A stretch of 64,000 bases of DNA from Turnera subulata (GCA_028386065.3 JAKUCV010001413.1:102549-166548), one strand, 5' to 3'; positions 46,544-57,429 are shown, numbered from the stretch's first letter. Program-made: numbers and translations. The notes: generated by a model not told the origin, from the sequence alone.

Positions 46544-46766
46544 TGTTACGTGTGACTAGTAGTTGTATCGAAGACTAGTGTGTGTGTTGTCGTTTGTTAT
46601 AGTCCACCTAGTATAAAAGGGTATTCTGCCGTTGTATTCCACAATTTTTTGACAAAGAATGGAATTTGGCTCTTAGACCTGTTGGTTAAGAGATTTTACT
46701 TTTCTTTTCCCTTTTCTTCGTTTCTTTTCTTTCGGTTCTTGTTCTTGTTACGAATCGATCGTAACA
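46544..46766 (+). repeat. LTR 2 (223 bp, from tandem duplication)
   Basis: Nearly identical to LTR 1 and preceded by the same F-box flank. It belongs to duplicated unit 45644-47205. Confidence 0.93.
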
Positions 46767-46787
46767 ATTGGCGCCGTCTGTCCATCG

Positions 46788-47535
46788 ATGGCCGTGGAGC
46801 AACCACAAGAACATCGTTGGTGGCCGTCTTCTCTTCCGCGAGTTCAACCTTCACCGTGGTTTCCGTACTCTCCTTCAATACCAATTCCACTTTCATCACC
46901 GGCTAGGGTTTCTGGTCCACCTGGTTCCTATTCGATAACAGAATTCGCACCGGCAATTTCTTCACCTTTCTTGGCGATTTCTGGGTTCGCCTCTTCTCCT
47001 ATGATGATGAATCAGTTCCTAGTGCCGCATGATTATCTTTCCATGCCACCAGATCAATTTTCGGCTCCCGGAGTTCCACCTTGGCCACCGGCTACAGTTC
47101 ATTCTTTGCCGGCTGAAACGATACCCTTCGCGTCACCACCTATACCAGCTTTTCCTCCATCAATTTTCTAGTTACTTGTATTCTTGCCCAACTGTTCGAC
47201 AAAATGCCCCAATGACTCCACATATTTCAATCCCTCAGATTTCTCCTCCATCGGTGACGATGCCGGTGTACGTTCCCCATGCGCAACCAGCGGTTACGGC
47301 TTTTGGAGTTCAACATTCTGGCCTTGGTTCTTTTCCTAGGTCTAAGCCTACTGCGCGGATTTCCCCCAATTTTGGGCAAATCCCTAGTTCTCCACCGCAA
47401 GAACTACTATTGTCTCCTCGTGATGCCGCTGCATCAGAATTCCAGCATCGAGAACCGACAATTATACAGCAACAAATTTGTGCACCGGTGAGCAAGGTGC
47501 AGTTTCATGTGCAGGTTCCTCTCTTTGAAACATAA
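46788..47535 (+). pseudogene. LTR-element Pro-rich frame with continuation
   Basis: Starts MAVEQPQEHRWWPSSLP. It ends at 47171 in this frame, while the next frame (47029-47535) continues with Pro/Ser-rich sequence (HISIPQISPPSVTMPVYVPHAQP). The two were probably one frame before a shift near 47165. No catalytic motif is visible. It is an unrecognised accessory or Gag-like protein. Confidence 0.5.
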
Positions 47536-47553
47536 ATCTTTACCATCACCGAA

Positions 47554-47982
47554 TTGAATGAACGCAGTTATGTGCATAGTCTTTCTCTTTGGTGGGATGA
47601 AAATGATGTTCATGGGCATGCTTGTCATCATAAATTTTGGCTGCATATAGAAGTATATGATGATGACTTGGAAAGATTGTTATTCATTATGGATAATGAC
47701 AGTGGTGCTAATGTATCCAAAGTAGGTGAAGGGAGTGTTTTTGAAGTCAGTGATCTCTCTTTGGTCTCTATGGGCATTCCAACTCCTGAAGTGCAATTGG
47801 TGATGAGTAATGAAACAAAGAAGGAACCACATGCTGATGATGTGATTGTATTGAACAAGTCACAGCATATGGTAATTGAACAGGTTCAGAGGAGCCAAAA
47901 CACCTTTTGCCAACCACGAAAAGAGTTATTGATAAGGTTGGTGAAGGATTGTTGTTTGGGAAGAAAAGTGGTAGATCAATAA
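47554..47982 (+). pseudogene. LTR-element internal frame, unknown
   Basis: 142 codons (MNERSYVHSLSLWWDENDVHGHACHHKFWLHIEVYDDDLERL). It follows the previous frame after only a short gap and is likely part of the same decayed protein. I do not recognise it. It is not RT, integrase or protease. Confidence 0.45.
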
Positions 47983-48156
47983 GAATTCAAGCATGGGGGA
48001 ATTGACGAAAGCGCAGAAGAACAGGGTAATTAGATTTGGTCGGACAATGAGAACGAGGATGAGAATAAGGAAGCTTATGTCATCTTTTCGGGTGACTAGG
48101 AGCATGGCAAGAAAAAGGGGGGTAACTTATGTCAATGGAAGAGGGTCAGGAAGAAA

Positions 48157-48966
48157 ATGAGAATGATGAGAAAGCTTATGCTTTGTAAATGCAAGAAATT
48201 AGGGACAAGGAAGATGAAGAGAGGAATGGAGGTTGGCAAGTCAATGAGGAAGGAAATGAGGAGGAGGGAAACGAATAGCGCTATGCAAGTATTTTGTGAT
48301 AAAGGAAGGTATGATCCTCAGAATTTTACAAGCAAGGAAATATGCGGCAGTAATAGTTTTGGTGCAAAGGAAAAGTTATGTTGGTCTACTGGGTTACTAC
48401 TTGAGAGTGTTTCACTGCAGGGGCATGAACAAAGCTTAAATTGCTTGGTTTTTTATCCGGGTGGTCCATGCTCGGTTGCCCATTCAGGTTGTATTCAAGA
48501 AGTTGATTTTGCAGTCTATTGGAGAAGACTCTTTGATATGGAGGCTGACATGAAATGTTTTGGGAAGCAGAAGATAGCTATGCAAAAAGATGGAGATGAT
48601 AAGCTTGTCATGATTTTGGAACATCAAGTTGAACTAGTTCTTGAAGATCAAACCAAGGAGTTCACAAATTGGGTATGTTTAGAAACACATTGCGCCTCTG
48701 CATCTTGTAAGATCATGCTGTTAAAAATATGGGATGCAGCAACAAGTGGAGCAATGATTCTTGTAGTAAATGGTGATGTTGTAGTTGGATTTAATGCAGA
48801 AGCTCACTTGAAACAATTTGAGGAGAGGATAATGAATTTCCACATAGAGAAGAAAGGCAAGCTTGGCCATGGAATAATTTGTAAAGAGTTGCAGAATTAC
48901 ATTTTTGATCCAGGCGGAGATAAAGCAATTGAGATATGGAATTGTGTGATGGCTGGAAGTTTTTAA
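48157..48966 (+). pseudogene. LTR-element internal frame, unknown (270 codons)
   Basis: A Lys/Arg/Met-rich start is followed by WSTGLLLESVSLQGHEQSLNCLVFYPGGP, LEDQTKEFTNWVCLETHC and IFDPGGDKAIEIWN. The repeated [VI]F.PGG pattern recurs. It could be a captured host gene segment or an element-specific protein. Upstream frames lack continuity because of stops at 47983-48150. Confidence 0.45.
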
Positions 48967-49284
48967 ATGCAACAAGATGATTGTCTAGCTGCTCATGTGC
49001 ATAAAAAAAATACTGATCCTTGGTTGCTGCAAAACTTGAATTGTGACATGGAGAAATAATGTAGAGTGCTTGAATGTTTTTGAAGTGGGGGTTGTTAGCG
49101 ATGCAACTGGCTCTTGGAACTTTAAAGCAGCAGAATGTAACCAACAATGCAATACCTTTTGTAAATGATGTTTTAGTGCTGTAGTTGCAGCATAGTCGTG
49201 TAAACTTGCTGCCATATTCGAGTCAACTGTATAGGCCTTCATTTGATTCAATCTTGGGGACAAGATTTTTTAAGGAGGGAGCAT

Positions 49285-49507
49285 TGTTACGTGTGACTAG
49301 TAGCTGTATCGAAGACTAGTGTGTGTGTTGTCGTTTGTTATAGTCCACCTAGTATAAAAGGGTATTCTGCCGGTGTATTCCACAAGTTTTTGACAAATAA
49401 TGGAATTTGGCTCTTAGACCTGTTGGTTAAGAGATTTTACTTTTCTTTTCCCTTTTCTTCGTTTCTTTTCTTTCGGTTCTTGTTCTTGTTACGAATCGAT
49501 CGTAACA
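49285..49507 (+). repeat. LTR 3 (223 bp), 3' LTR
   Basis: Preceded by the purine tract AAGGAGGGAGCAT and followed by the target duplication CAATG and the last block of the F-box gene. It differs from LTR 1 by only a few bases. Confidence 0.93.
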
Positions 49508-49779
49508 CAATGAAAGATTATGGGGTGGGTGCTTTGAGGACCAAATTGATATCCATTCCATATGCTTCACATTTCTGCACTGTGTTTCCATTATCGCGTA
49601 AGATAAAGAACAGGGAAATCTTGATTCTCACAGCTAGGGGGGAATTGCTGTGCTGGAATTTGGAGAATAATCAAGTATGCAAAATCCTTGATCGTCAAAC
49701 TCAACGAGATTGCACCTGGCCTTTGCGGACCGAACCCGTGTCATATTTTGAAACCTTACTATCACCGCATGGTTGTTAA

Positions 49780-50155
49780 GAATTTTATCTAGGGGGTCTC
49801 TTCTGCAGCTGATTATATGCAATTTTTTGCTATGAGGGTCGCATGTAGTCCTTATTGAATAATTTAAAATAGGGAAGATAAATTTTCCAATGCATTCATG
49901 AAATCCAGAATGATTCATGGCCAAGATGACCAATTGTGACAGGTAAAGATGTTATGTTATAAGGAGACCATGTCGTGTTTCTCGACTTATAAGTCATGGA
50001 CATGCAGTATTCTAGGAGTTAGAGACAACATAATGGCTTAGGATACTGGTGCAGACGAAAAAGAAAGAAGAGATGTTATTTTTTTCCTTTTGATAAGACA
50101 GAAAGAAGAGATGTTGTACTGTACCAATCCTGTTTTTCTAGAACTTGTTTAGTTC
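49780..50155. other. Intergenic between F-box gene and GH9 gene
   Basis: This is the shared 3' side of two convergent genes. Nothing recognisable apart from AT-rich sequence and an A/G repeat (GACAGAAAGAAGAGATGTT, partly repeated at 50058 and 50098). Confidence 0.6.
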
Positions 50156-52571
50156 CTACCTAGACGCATGTCCTTTGAAGTAAGCCAAAACTCCAACAAA
50201 AGGTGCATCGATGTATGTTGCTGGTTCGGATTGAGAAACATTAAGACGAGTATCAAGAAACTGATCATTGGCGTCAGGTCCTCCAACCAGTGCCCCTACC
50301 AGCAAGTTCAAGTCAGGTTTTCGACTGTTGAAGTATTGTTTGCCGTCTAAACATCCAAATTTCTGAGGATGCCGATCAATGGAAGGTAAGGTTGACGCAC
50401 GGTGATGAATCCTTTTAGGGTACTTGGAGCTGTATCCCACCATGTATGACATATGCAATGGGTTGCTTCCTAGCATATAATTAACCTGCACAATCAAACT
50501 TAGTTAAGTATTCGTTGTTGCAGGTCTACATATTTCAGTAGACAAAACATTCTATTCGAGTGGGTCAGTCCAAGGAGCTCCACTGAGGTTGTAGCTCACT
50601 GGTAGCAAGAAGGGCTAGATCTTGTGTTCGAGTCTCTCCTTTATCGACTAGTGTAAATAAAGAACTTCCATTATCGATTAGTTTAATCCAGAAGGACACG
50701 AATTCGAGACGAACACCAGTGGGTATGCATACCTGGCCCCTGGCGACATCAATAAGCCTAGATGGAGTGGCAACTACATTCCTACCACAATGAACCACTC
50801 TTCTGGCAGCTTCCAGGTAGCGAGCATATACAAGAAGAAGAAATGAATAGGAAGTTACATGTTGGATGTTACTTGATCCGGGTACGAATAGGAGCCCTCC
50901 TGCAAAAGATTGGTGAAAAGCTTGATGAAGTTTAATATGCACATCTTTTCCCAATAATTTTCTTTTTAATCAGAAAATATTTTCTTGGGAGTTGAACTCT
51001 ATAATTTTGGAGCTCTTTCTTGTCTCAGAAGGAGTAAGCTAATAAAAGGTTACCTGGAGAGTATGTGAAGAATTTGGTAGGGGATTCGGGTAGGATTAAG
51101 CACACAAACTTGTCTGCACTGAGAACGACTGTATTCGTTACAGAGGTACGCATTCCCGCCTGTGAATTGGAGCAGATTTAGTACACTGCAACTGAAAAAA
51201 GAATGGTGCACTGGAATATAGAAATGAAAGAAGAGTAAGTCAGGAGACAAGAAGTTATATTACTGAAGAAAGAAGTATGTGAGTGCCAGCGTTTTTGGAG
51301 TCCCATCCAAATTGAGCAAATCCATAGTTCAACTGATCTACAGTCTTTGCGACATAGTCTTCATAATGGGAATTGTTTGTTGCCTTGAATAACCATGATG
51401 CTGCCCAAACTAGTTCGTCCTGTGATAGAATCAGGTGATTTTCAAAACTTTTGGTGGACATATAGATAGATATTTGGATGAACCAATAGGCTTGTAGTGC
51501 ATTGGTACTCGATCTTGCAAAGAGCAACAGGGGTGAGGTCTCTCATTCGAGTCCCACCTTCAATATCTACTAGTATCAGAGAAGATATTCAGGTTGAGTA
51601 TCTAAGATGGTATACCTTGTAGCCATTATAACCACAATAGAAAGGGCATGCTCCTGCTCCAACACTTGCATTGTAAGGTCCTGTATATTTATCTGCAAAT
51701 TGAAAGACCTGCATATATACAACAATTAAAAGAAAATTTCTGAGACAGCAGAATATTCAGCTAGAAAGCATTATAAGTCTATAACAAATTAGACTCGCAC
51801 AATTCATATAAGAACGGATGCTGTCGGTACTTGAAGACAGTCTCAGTTACCTTATACGCTCTCCCACGAAGCAAGTTGGAATATCTATCATCTCTATTTC
51901 TGAAAACTAAGGAAGAGGCGGCTAAAGCAGCAGCAATCTCAGCTGCAACATCAGAGCCAGGGTGTGTTTGATTCACAACATAAGAAGTTCTTGGGGTATC
52001 CATGTCTTCCGGTCTCTCCCAGCAGTTATGGTCCTTGATAGGATCACCAACAACAGCAGCTACAGTGCCAGGAATACTGGTGGCCTTAAGCAAATAATCT
52101 GTGCCCCACTTGATAGCCTCTATTGCATTTGGCAGGTCTTGCCCCATGTACTGTCCAAATTCCAAGACGCTCCATGCCAGCATTGTTGTTGTGAATGCCA
52201 TTGGAAAGTTGAACTTCACATTGTCACCTGCATCATAGTACCCTCCAACCAAATCCATCTGATCATCACCAGAATCAAAATTTCATGTCAACTAATATTT
52301 TTGGTTTGAACTAATAATGAAAGGTCACATTAGAACTATGAATATGCAGTGGAGAGGAAATGCTTACACCGATATCAGACCCATCTTTAAGAGCAGAATC
52401 CTTCCTCCAAGTCATTCTTTGTGAGGAGGGTAACTTCCCCGACCTCTGCCCTTCGAAGAATTGAATGCATTTCGATAATGCTTCTGCATAATTTGGCACA
52501 CAAGCCACACCCGCTGCTAATATGGCCAACGAGGTTAGTATAATCAAGCACTTGTAATTGCAACCCATCAC
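50156..52571 (-). CDS. GH9 endo-beta-1,4-glucanase (secreted), seven exons
   Basis: Exons (minus): 52571-52368, 52258-51851, 51708-51616, 51419-51264, 51159-51054, 50899-50733 and 50485-50156. They join to 487 residues with GT/AG borders. Residues 1-~25 are a signal peptide. DAGDN (residues ~77-81) holds the catalytic base. [12 protein letters not shown] (exon 7) is GH9 signature 1. [16 protein letters not shown] is signature 2 with the acid Glu; the usual Asn after it is Asp here. There is no membrane anchor or carbohydrate-binding tail, so this is a class-B-type wall enzyme cleaving beta-1,4-glucan during growth. A TATA box lies at 52675-52682. Introns 3 and 6 hold SINE-like inserts. Confidence 0.88.
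50557..50700 (+). mobile_element. SINE-like insert in GH9 intron 6
   Basis: TAGCTCACTGG (box A-like) and TGTTCGAGTCTC (box B-like) are spaced as in tRNA-derived SINEs. The partial GH9 copy at 58860 has an altered version. Ends and target duplication are not clear. Confidence 0.45.
51490..51600 (+). mobile_element. SINE-like insert in GH9 intron 3
   Basis: TAGTGCATTGG at 51495-51505 (box A-like) and CATTCGAGTCCC at 51544-51555 (box B-like), with tRNA-like spacing. The duplicated GH9 fragment stops inside this insert (about 63026). Confidence 0.45.
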
Positions 52572-53744
52572 TACCTCCCTATCTACCTCTATGTCATGTG
52601 AAACTAATACAATTTTTGTCTTAACTACCTAGCGAGCATGCACTTGGTGAAAACAAAGGTTCATTGTGATAGCACTTATATAATACGGACCACTGCTACA
52701 TTTTAGTCGTAAATCAAAGGATAATCTAGATATCAGAAATATGAGATCAGATTGTGAAGTTGGATTCCCTTCCTCTAAGCCAACTTGCATCTCCCACGGT
52801 TTCCTTGCATTTGTTGTTCTCGTTGTCTTCCTTTTTAGGAATTTTTTTTCCAAACTTTCTTTGTCTTATTTTCGCAGGCATTATTTCTTGGTTCTTATCC
52901 AATTAATCATTTATCAGAAATTTTTAACTTCCCCTATATGAAACTAAAAGGAAAGAAACCTGGCAAAGAGAGTATTTACCCTTCACTAACATTTAATTCC
53001 TTTTGTGCTAATACTTGAAATCTTATTATGCATGGGAATCCATATTTTGGTTGGTCTGCAAATGATATGAATATCTACTAAGAATATGTTTACCTTCTTG
53101 GTTTTTTTTTTTTCCTTTGGATTCCTTGTTTTCTTCCCTTATATTTAGTTGTGTTTATCAAATCAAACTCTTCTATAAATACAATCCATATCTTTTCCTA
53201 TATATTTTCTGATTCTTAAGCAATTATCTTTCCTATATTTTTCCTATATTTCCTATAGAACAAGAATCAAAGAAACCATCGGATGTACCCAAAAAAAAAA
53301 ACAAAAAACATCGGATTAAAATAATTGGTTTGAATTGAACCTAATAAAAAAAAAATGATTTGGCTTGTATTTTGTCTTATCAAGTTTTATTTGTAACTTT
53401 CACCATTTTTTATAAAAAAATATATTAATCAGATTTTCTCTAAGCTTTTTTTTCATAAGATAGGTTTTTTTTTTATAAAAAAATTATATTAATTATATAA
53501 CTTTTTACTTTCTTCTATTGTTTACTTATAAATCCTATTTATTTTAATAGTTGAAGGAGTACTGTGATAACTTTTACATCAATAGAGAAAAACTTATATG
53601 AGGATAGATATTTATTCAACTTTTTTCTCCAATCCCTTCTTGTGTGGTCTAGAATTAGGATACGTTCTGTAATTAGTTTATAAGGCCAAATCATTTCTTT
53701 GTATGTATGCACATCTTTCAATTTATAACATTCAAGTCTTTTTC
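52572..53744. other. GH9 upstream region, AT-rich
   Basis: Apart from the TATA box I see only AT-rich sequence with many T and A homopolymers (for example 53102-53112 and 53290-53310). No gene found. Confidence 0.6.
52675..52682 (-). promoter_or_regulatory. TATA box of the GH9 gene
   Basis: TATATAAG on the minus strand, about 104 bases upstream of the ATG at 52571. Confidence 0.55.
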
Positions 53745-53758
53745 AAAAAATCTTATCA

Positions 53759-53934
53759 TGTGGGGTTAGTCCAAGTGGTAAGCGACTTGGTTCCGCTTAA
53801 GTGAGGTCTCGGGTTTGAGTCCTCGTGTATACAGAAAATTTTCATTGGGAGACTCACCCACCATATCCAGGTGCGCAACCCGAGTCGAATCCGAATTAGT
53901 CGGGGCAAAGCTTCAGATACCGGATAGAAACCAA
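53759..53934 (+). mobile_element. tRNA-derived SINE
   Basis: Box A GGTTAGTCCAAGTGG and box B GGTTTGAGTCC sit at tRNA-like spacing near the 5' end. A tRNA-unrelated body ends with CCGAATTAGTCGGGGC, a 3' motif seen in many angiosperm SINEs, and a short A tail. The 14-bp duplication AAAAAATCTTATCA flanks it (53745-53758 and 53935-53948). A full-length, well-preserved copy. Confidence 0.88.
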
Positions 53935-53948
53935 AAAAAATCTTATCA

Positions 53949-54257
53949 ATCAATTTATTTTTTACGAAAATAGATTAATTCTTGTCTTATAGCCCATGAC
54001 CCATTGGCTAGCCGTTGTAAAAACTAAAAATGACCTAGGGTAAGATTCACAGCACAATGAGTCGATGGCTGCGTCTTAGAACACAAAGAAACCCTAGAAA
54101 GTGTTTAGCATCTAAAAAGGACCCTAGAAAGTGTCATCAGCAACTCAACAGAGATTGAATAACTAGAATTTTTTTTTTTGATAAGACGATGAATGAATAA
54201 CTAGATTTGCATCTTGATCTTCTTCTTCAGGTATTTTTATTTCTCTAACGTTGAAGA
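53949..54257. other. Intergenic before F-box pseudogene
   Basis: AT-rich sequence with a partial repeat CCCTAGAAAGTGT (54094 and 54123) and a T13 run near 54170. No gene. Confidence 0.5.
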
Positions 54258-54955
54258 ATGAATAGAGACGGGCATGATCTCCCGCTGGACCTGGTCGAGG
54301 AGATTCTATGTAGGATCCCTTCCAAGTTTATTGGCTAGTTCAAGCTTGTATCAAAACTTTGGCGGGATGTCATCTCTAGTCCCAGATTCATGAAACGCCA
54401 TACCGGCCATGCACGTTCCAATGCTAACCCTAGATACCTCATCAAGCATGGAATTCCCGTTCCAAATACTATGACGGAGTTCATCCAAATTACTCTCAAC
54501 ATATCCACTACTTAGAAGATAATGAATCCCTGGTCAAGAACATGAGCAACCTTAATGATTGCAGTGACGCAGGAAGGATTTGGCTACCTCCACTAAATAA
54601 ACAACACAACAATATAGGAGACGACTTCAGATTATAGGAGGGTCCTGCGATGGGTTGATATGGATGGCTGGCGCTCCGAGGAGAAGAAAGTATGCCCCAC
54701 CTATTGTGGAACCCTATGACAAGAGAATATCGGCAATTGCCCTGTCCTGGTGATTCGTTCTAACATAAGGGAATGATTCATGGGTTTTCTTATGATCCAT
54801 CCACTGATGATTACAAATTGGTGCGGGGAGTATATGATGATCCCACCACTGGGCGTCCTGGGAAGAAGGTATTTTCTTTGAAAACTAACTTTTGGCGCAG
54901 TACTAGTACCGGGCCTTGTATTGCTTATGACGAGACTCCTAATCAGCAGGGATAA
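54258..54955 (+). pseudogene. F-box pseudogene, paralogue of the split gene
   Basis: Starts MNRDGHDLPLDLVEEILCRIPSKFIG, then a TAG. It continues FKLVSKLWRDVISSPRFMKRH, matching the F-box at 43405. Later pieces in other frames include LLWNPMTREYRQLP and, at 54773-54955, IHGFSYDPSTDDYKLVRGV and KVFSLKTNFWRST. At least one stop and several frameshifts, and the 3' half is missing. It keeps the order of the intact relative. Confidence 0.85.
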
Positions 54956-55494
54956 CGGTGACTGACTGTTGTGGAATGGTCATTGTGGCGTATGAGCATT
55001 GTGATGGCTATTGTGGAACAATCTTTGTCTGGTCATTATATTGTCCATTGTGACCATTAGAATAACGATTTTGGATTTGGTACAAATTAAATAATACATA
55101 TACATAGACATCAAGCCTAAAGGCTTCAGTTCGGTACATGACTGAAATCATGCATGTATAATATAAAGATTTATCCAAAACCTAAAATTCTTGACCTTTA
55201 GCCCACCCATCACAAAAACTGTAAAAAGGTCTTATGGTAAATTCTTGGGTTATCCTTTTCCTTGCTACAATCTGGTCTATTTGGCTCGCTGATATGGATT
55301 AAAATCAAACAACCTTTGTTCACGCATACAACCTGCATCATCACAACCTCGGAAGATATATATTCCTCTTCCACCGGGGGTTCAAACTACAAGGATCAAG
55401 CATTATCCTGAGAAAAAATAAAAAACATTGTAAGAGTTCGAGAGTATATATGGTTACTTTGTGTGAGGGCACTAATTAACAAGTCACCTAATTT
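54956..55494. other. Intergenic, unassigned
   Basis: No coding frame. A stretch around 54960-55060 repeats short motifs (TGTGGAATGGTCATTGTGG, TGTCTGGTCATTATATTG). Otherwise AT-rich. Confidence 0.5.
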
Positions 55495-55499
55495 ATTAT

Positions 55500-55884
55500 T
55501 GTTAAAAGAAAGATACACATAAGCTGAGTTTCCTTTAGATAGGAAAGGAACCAAAACAGATCACAAAGATGGAGTTTCCTTTTGATTAGGAAACTCAGAA
55601 TCAAAAGCTAAAAGAATGTTTTCCCTAATCAGGAGGAAACCTAAAGATGTGGAGGAGGAAAGGAAACTCAAAGATTAATCCAGTCTAACTCAACTTTCTT
55701 GTTACATCCGATCACATATTTATAGACACAACAATGTCACAATACGTGTACAACAAAAGTCCACGTATATCAGTTAATGTTTAAACTACTTAAAACTCGA
55801 AGACTCCAGAACTTTGTTATACTACTAAATATTCTAAAACTTTCCAGATATTTCCTAGGCAATAGGATCAATTCAATTCCAACA
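55500..55884 (-). repeat. TRIM LTR A (385 bp)
   Basis: TGTTAAAAGAAAGATAC..AATTCCAACA. Contains GATTAGGAAACTC and TCAGGAGGAAACC short repeats and a TATTTATAGACAC (TATA on minus). Confidence 0.88.
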
Positions 55885-56251
55885 CTCCCCCTTGATCCTA
55901 TAGCCACTCAGCTAAGGATTTTTTTGTGCATCAAACATCTTCTTTAACCAAAACTCTTCAAAGTTTCCAACTGTAAAAGCTTCTTTCTTTCGTTGCATTT
56001 GTTCAGCTCCCCTGCAATTCTTGAAGCAAACTTCAAAAATATCTTGCAAAAAGATAACACTCAATACATCTCCTCAACCTGAAAATTGACAGCAAGAAAA
56101 GAACACCACAAGAATGTCTGAAAGCCAAAACACGGAAAGCTTAGGGAGACAGATAAACCCAAAGATTTTGGAAAACTTTACTCACAAAAGCTTCCAAAAG
56201 ATACCAAAAGCTCAGCTCAAAGGCCCGTAAGATCTTAGGGCTCCGCTACCA

Positions 56252-56582
56252 TGTTGAAAGAAAACATAAAGATAGAGTTTCCTTTTGATTAGGAAACTCA
56301 TCACCAAAGCTAACAGATAGTCATCAATGATGACTCTAAAGATATGGAGGAGGAAAAGAAACTGAAACGTTAAACTATTCCAACTCAAGATTATCGGCTA
56401 CACATATAGCATATATTTAGACATAAATTGTGTACATTAATGAGTACACGTTAAAGACCATGTCCACATAAAATCCTTAGCAGACTAACTACACCTAGAA
56501 CTCTCTAGAATTTACACCATAACTCTAGAATTTTCAACAGAAAAACTTCTAAACTATTATTGCAATAGGATCAATTCTAACA
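56252..56582 (-). repeat. TRIM LTR B (331 bp, second type)
   Basis: TGTTGAAAGAAAACATAAAG..ATTCTAACA. Diverged from A and C, closest to E (shared CATCAAnGATGAnnCTAAAGAT). Confidence 0.85.
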
Positions 56583-57044
56583 CTCCCCCTTTATCCTATT
56601 GCCAATAACTTCCACCTAGCACACAAGATTCAAATGTATATCAATTTTCATTAGTCCCAGCAAACCTCTTCAACTGAAGCTCAAAAGCTTCCTGCAACCG
56701 GAATTCTTCTGCAGCAACTCTTGAGAACTTTTCCAGCTCACTTATGCATCGTCAGCATCAAACTTCTTCAACCAAAGCTTCAAAGCTCCAAAGATTCGAG
56801 CAACCAAAAAACCTTCTGCAACATCCTCTTGATAACTTTCTTCTGCACATCTTCTTCATCTGTTCAAAAATCCTGCAAGCAAACTTCAAAAACACTTTAT
56901 GAAAAGATAACTCCCAACATATATCTTCTCTTCCAAATTTTTTCAACCAAAGCTCCAAAATTTTACTGCAATCGTAATGTAGCATTTTTTCCACCAAAAG
57001 CTCAAGGTTTACAGGCCCTTAAGACCATGGGGGCTCCGCTACCA

Positions 57045-57429
57045 TGTTGAAAGAAAGATACACATAAGCAGAGTTTCCTTTAGATAGGAAACGAACCAAA
57101 ACAGATCACAAAGATGGAGTTTCCTTATGATTAGGAAACTCAGAATCAAAAGCTAAAAGATTGTTTCCCCTGATCAGGAGGAAACATAAAGATATGAAGG
57201 AGGAAAGGAAACTCAAAGATTAATCCATTCCTACTCAACTTTCTTGTTACATCCGATCACATATTTATAAACACAACAATGTCATAATATGTGTACAACA
57301 AAAGTCCACGTATATCGGTTCATGTTTAAACTACTTAAAACAAGAAGACTCCAGAACTTTGTTATACTACTAAATATTTTAAAACTTTCCAGATAATTCC
57401 TAGGCAATAGGATCAATTCAATTCCAACA
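57045..57429 (-). repeat. TRIM LTR C (385 bp)
   Basis: TGTTGAAAGAAAGATAC..AATTCCAACA. The same length as LTR A and nearly identical to it. Confidence 0.88.

Larger units (their letters stand above)
45644..47205. repeat. Tandem duplication (MITE + F-box block + LTR + interior start)
   Basis: It duplicates 44138-45643. Both begin GTGGAATTTGG in the MITE and end CGACAAAAT in the element interior. The copy keeps about 32 and 28 bases near the MITE ends that the first copy has lost. Its F-box block (46189-46543) carries an extra T at about 46449 that shifts the frame. Confidence 0.9.
44982..49507 (+). mobile_element. Small non-autonomous LTR element, now with three LTRs
   Basis: LTRs of exactly 223 bp lie at 44982-45204, 46544-46766 and 49285-49507 (TGTTACGTGTG..GATCGTAACA). 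The perfect duplication CAATG flanks the outermost pair (44977-44981 and 49508-49512). The primer site ATTGGCGCCGTCTG follows LTRs 1 and 2. A purine tract AAGGAGGGAGCAT precedes LTR 3. The extra LTR comes from a tandem duplication, not a second insertion, because LTR 2 is preceded by a copy of the same F-box flank with CAATG (46539-46543). No RT or integrase is encoded. The primer site and purine tract suggest gypsy ancestry. Confidence 0.9.
43405..49779 (+). pseudogene. F-box/FBA gene split by a hAT MITE and an LTR element
   Basis: Coding blocks are 43405-43995, 44628-44981 and 49513-49779. With each target duplication counted once, they form one open frame of 403 codons plus stop, the normal length of a plant F-box/FBA protein. 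Block 1 has the F-box (LPMDVIEEILCRIPPKFVVKFKLVSKPWRDLIS, residues 8-40) and the start of the FBA domain (LLWNPMTRECRELP, FGFCYDPCIEDHKLI). Block 2 has CLKTNVWRGSVGS, GAIHWVLLDKD and EIWSM. Block 3 has KDYGVGALRTKLISIPY and ends at 49779. I saw no other lesion, so the insertions may be recent. As it stands the gene should give only a truncated 197-residue product. Confidence 0.88.

Noticed and set aside
48157..48966. Host gene call for the 270-codon frame
   Set aside because: It lies between LTRs of the same element, lacks introns or a promoter of its own, and shows no family I can name.
53759..53835. A true tRNA gene
   Set aside because: Box A and B are present, but the sequence does not close into a tRNA acceptor stem, and the poly-A tail and target duplication show a SINE.
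56721..57050. 109-codon frame inside the TRIM array
   Set aside because: It spans interior 2 and the LTR C start, is not kept in the other interiors, and has no motif.
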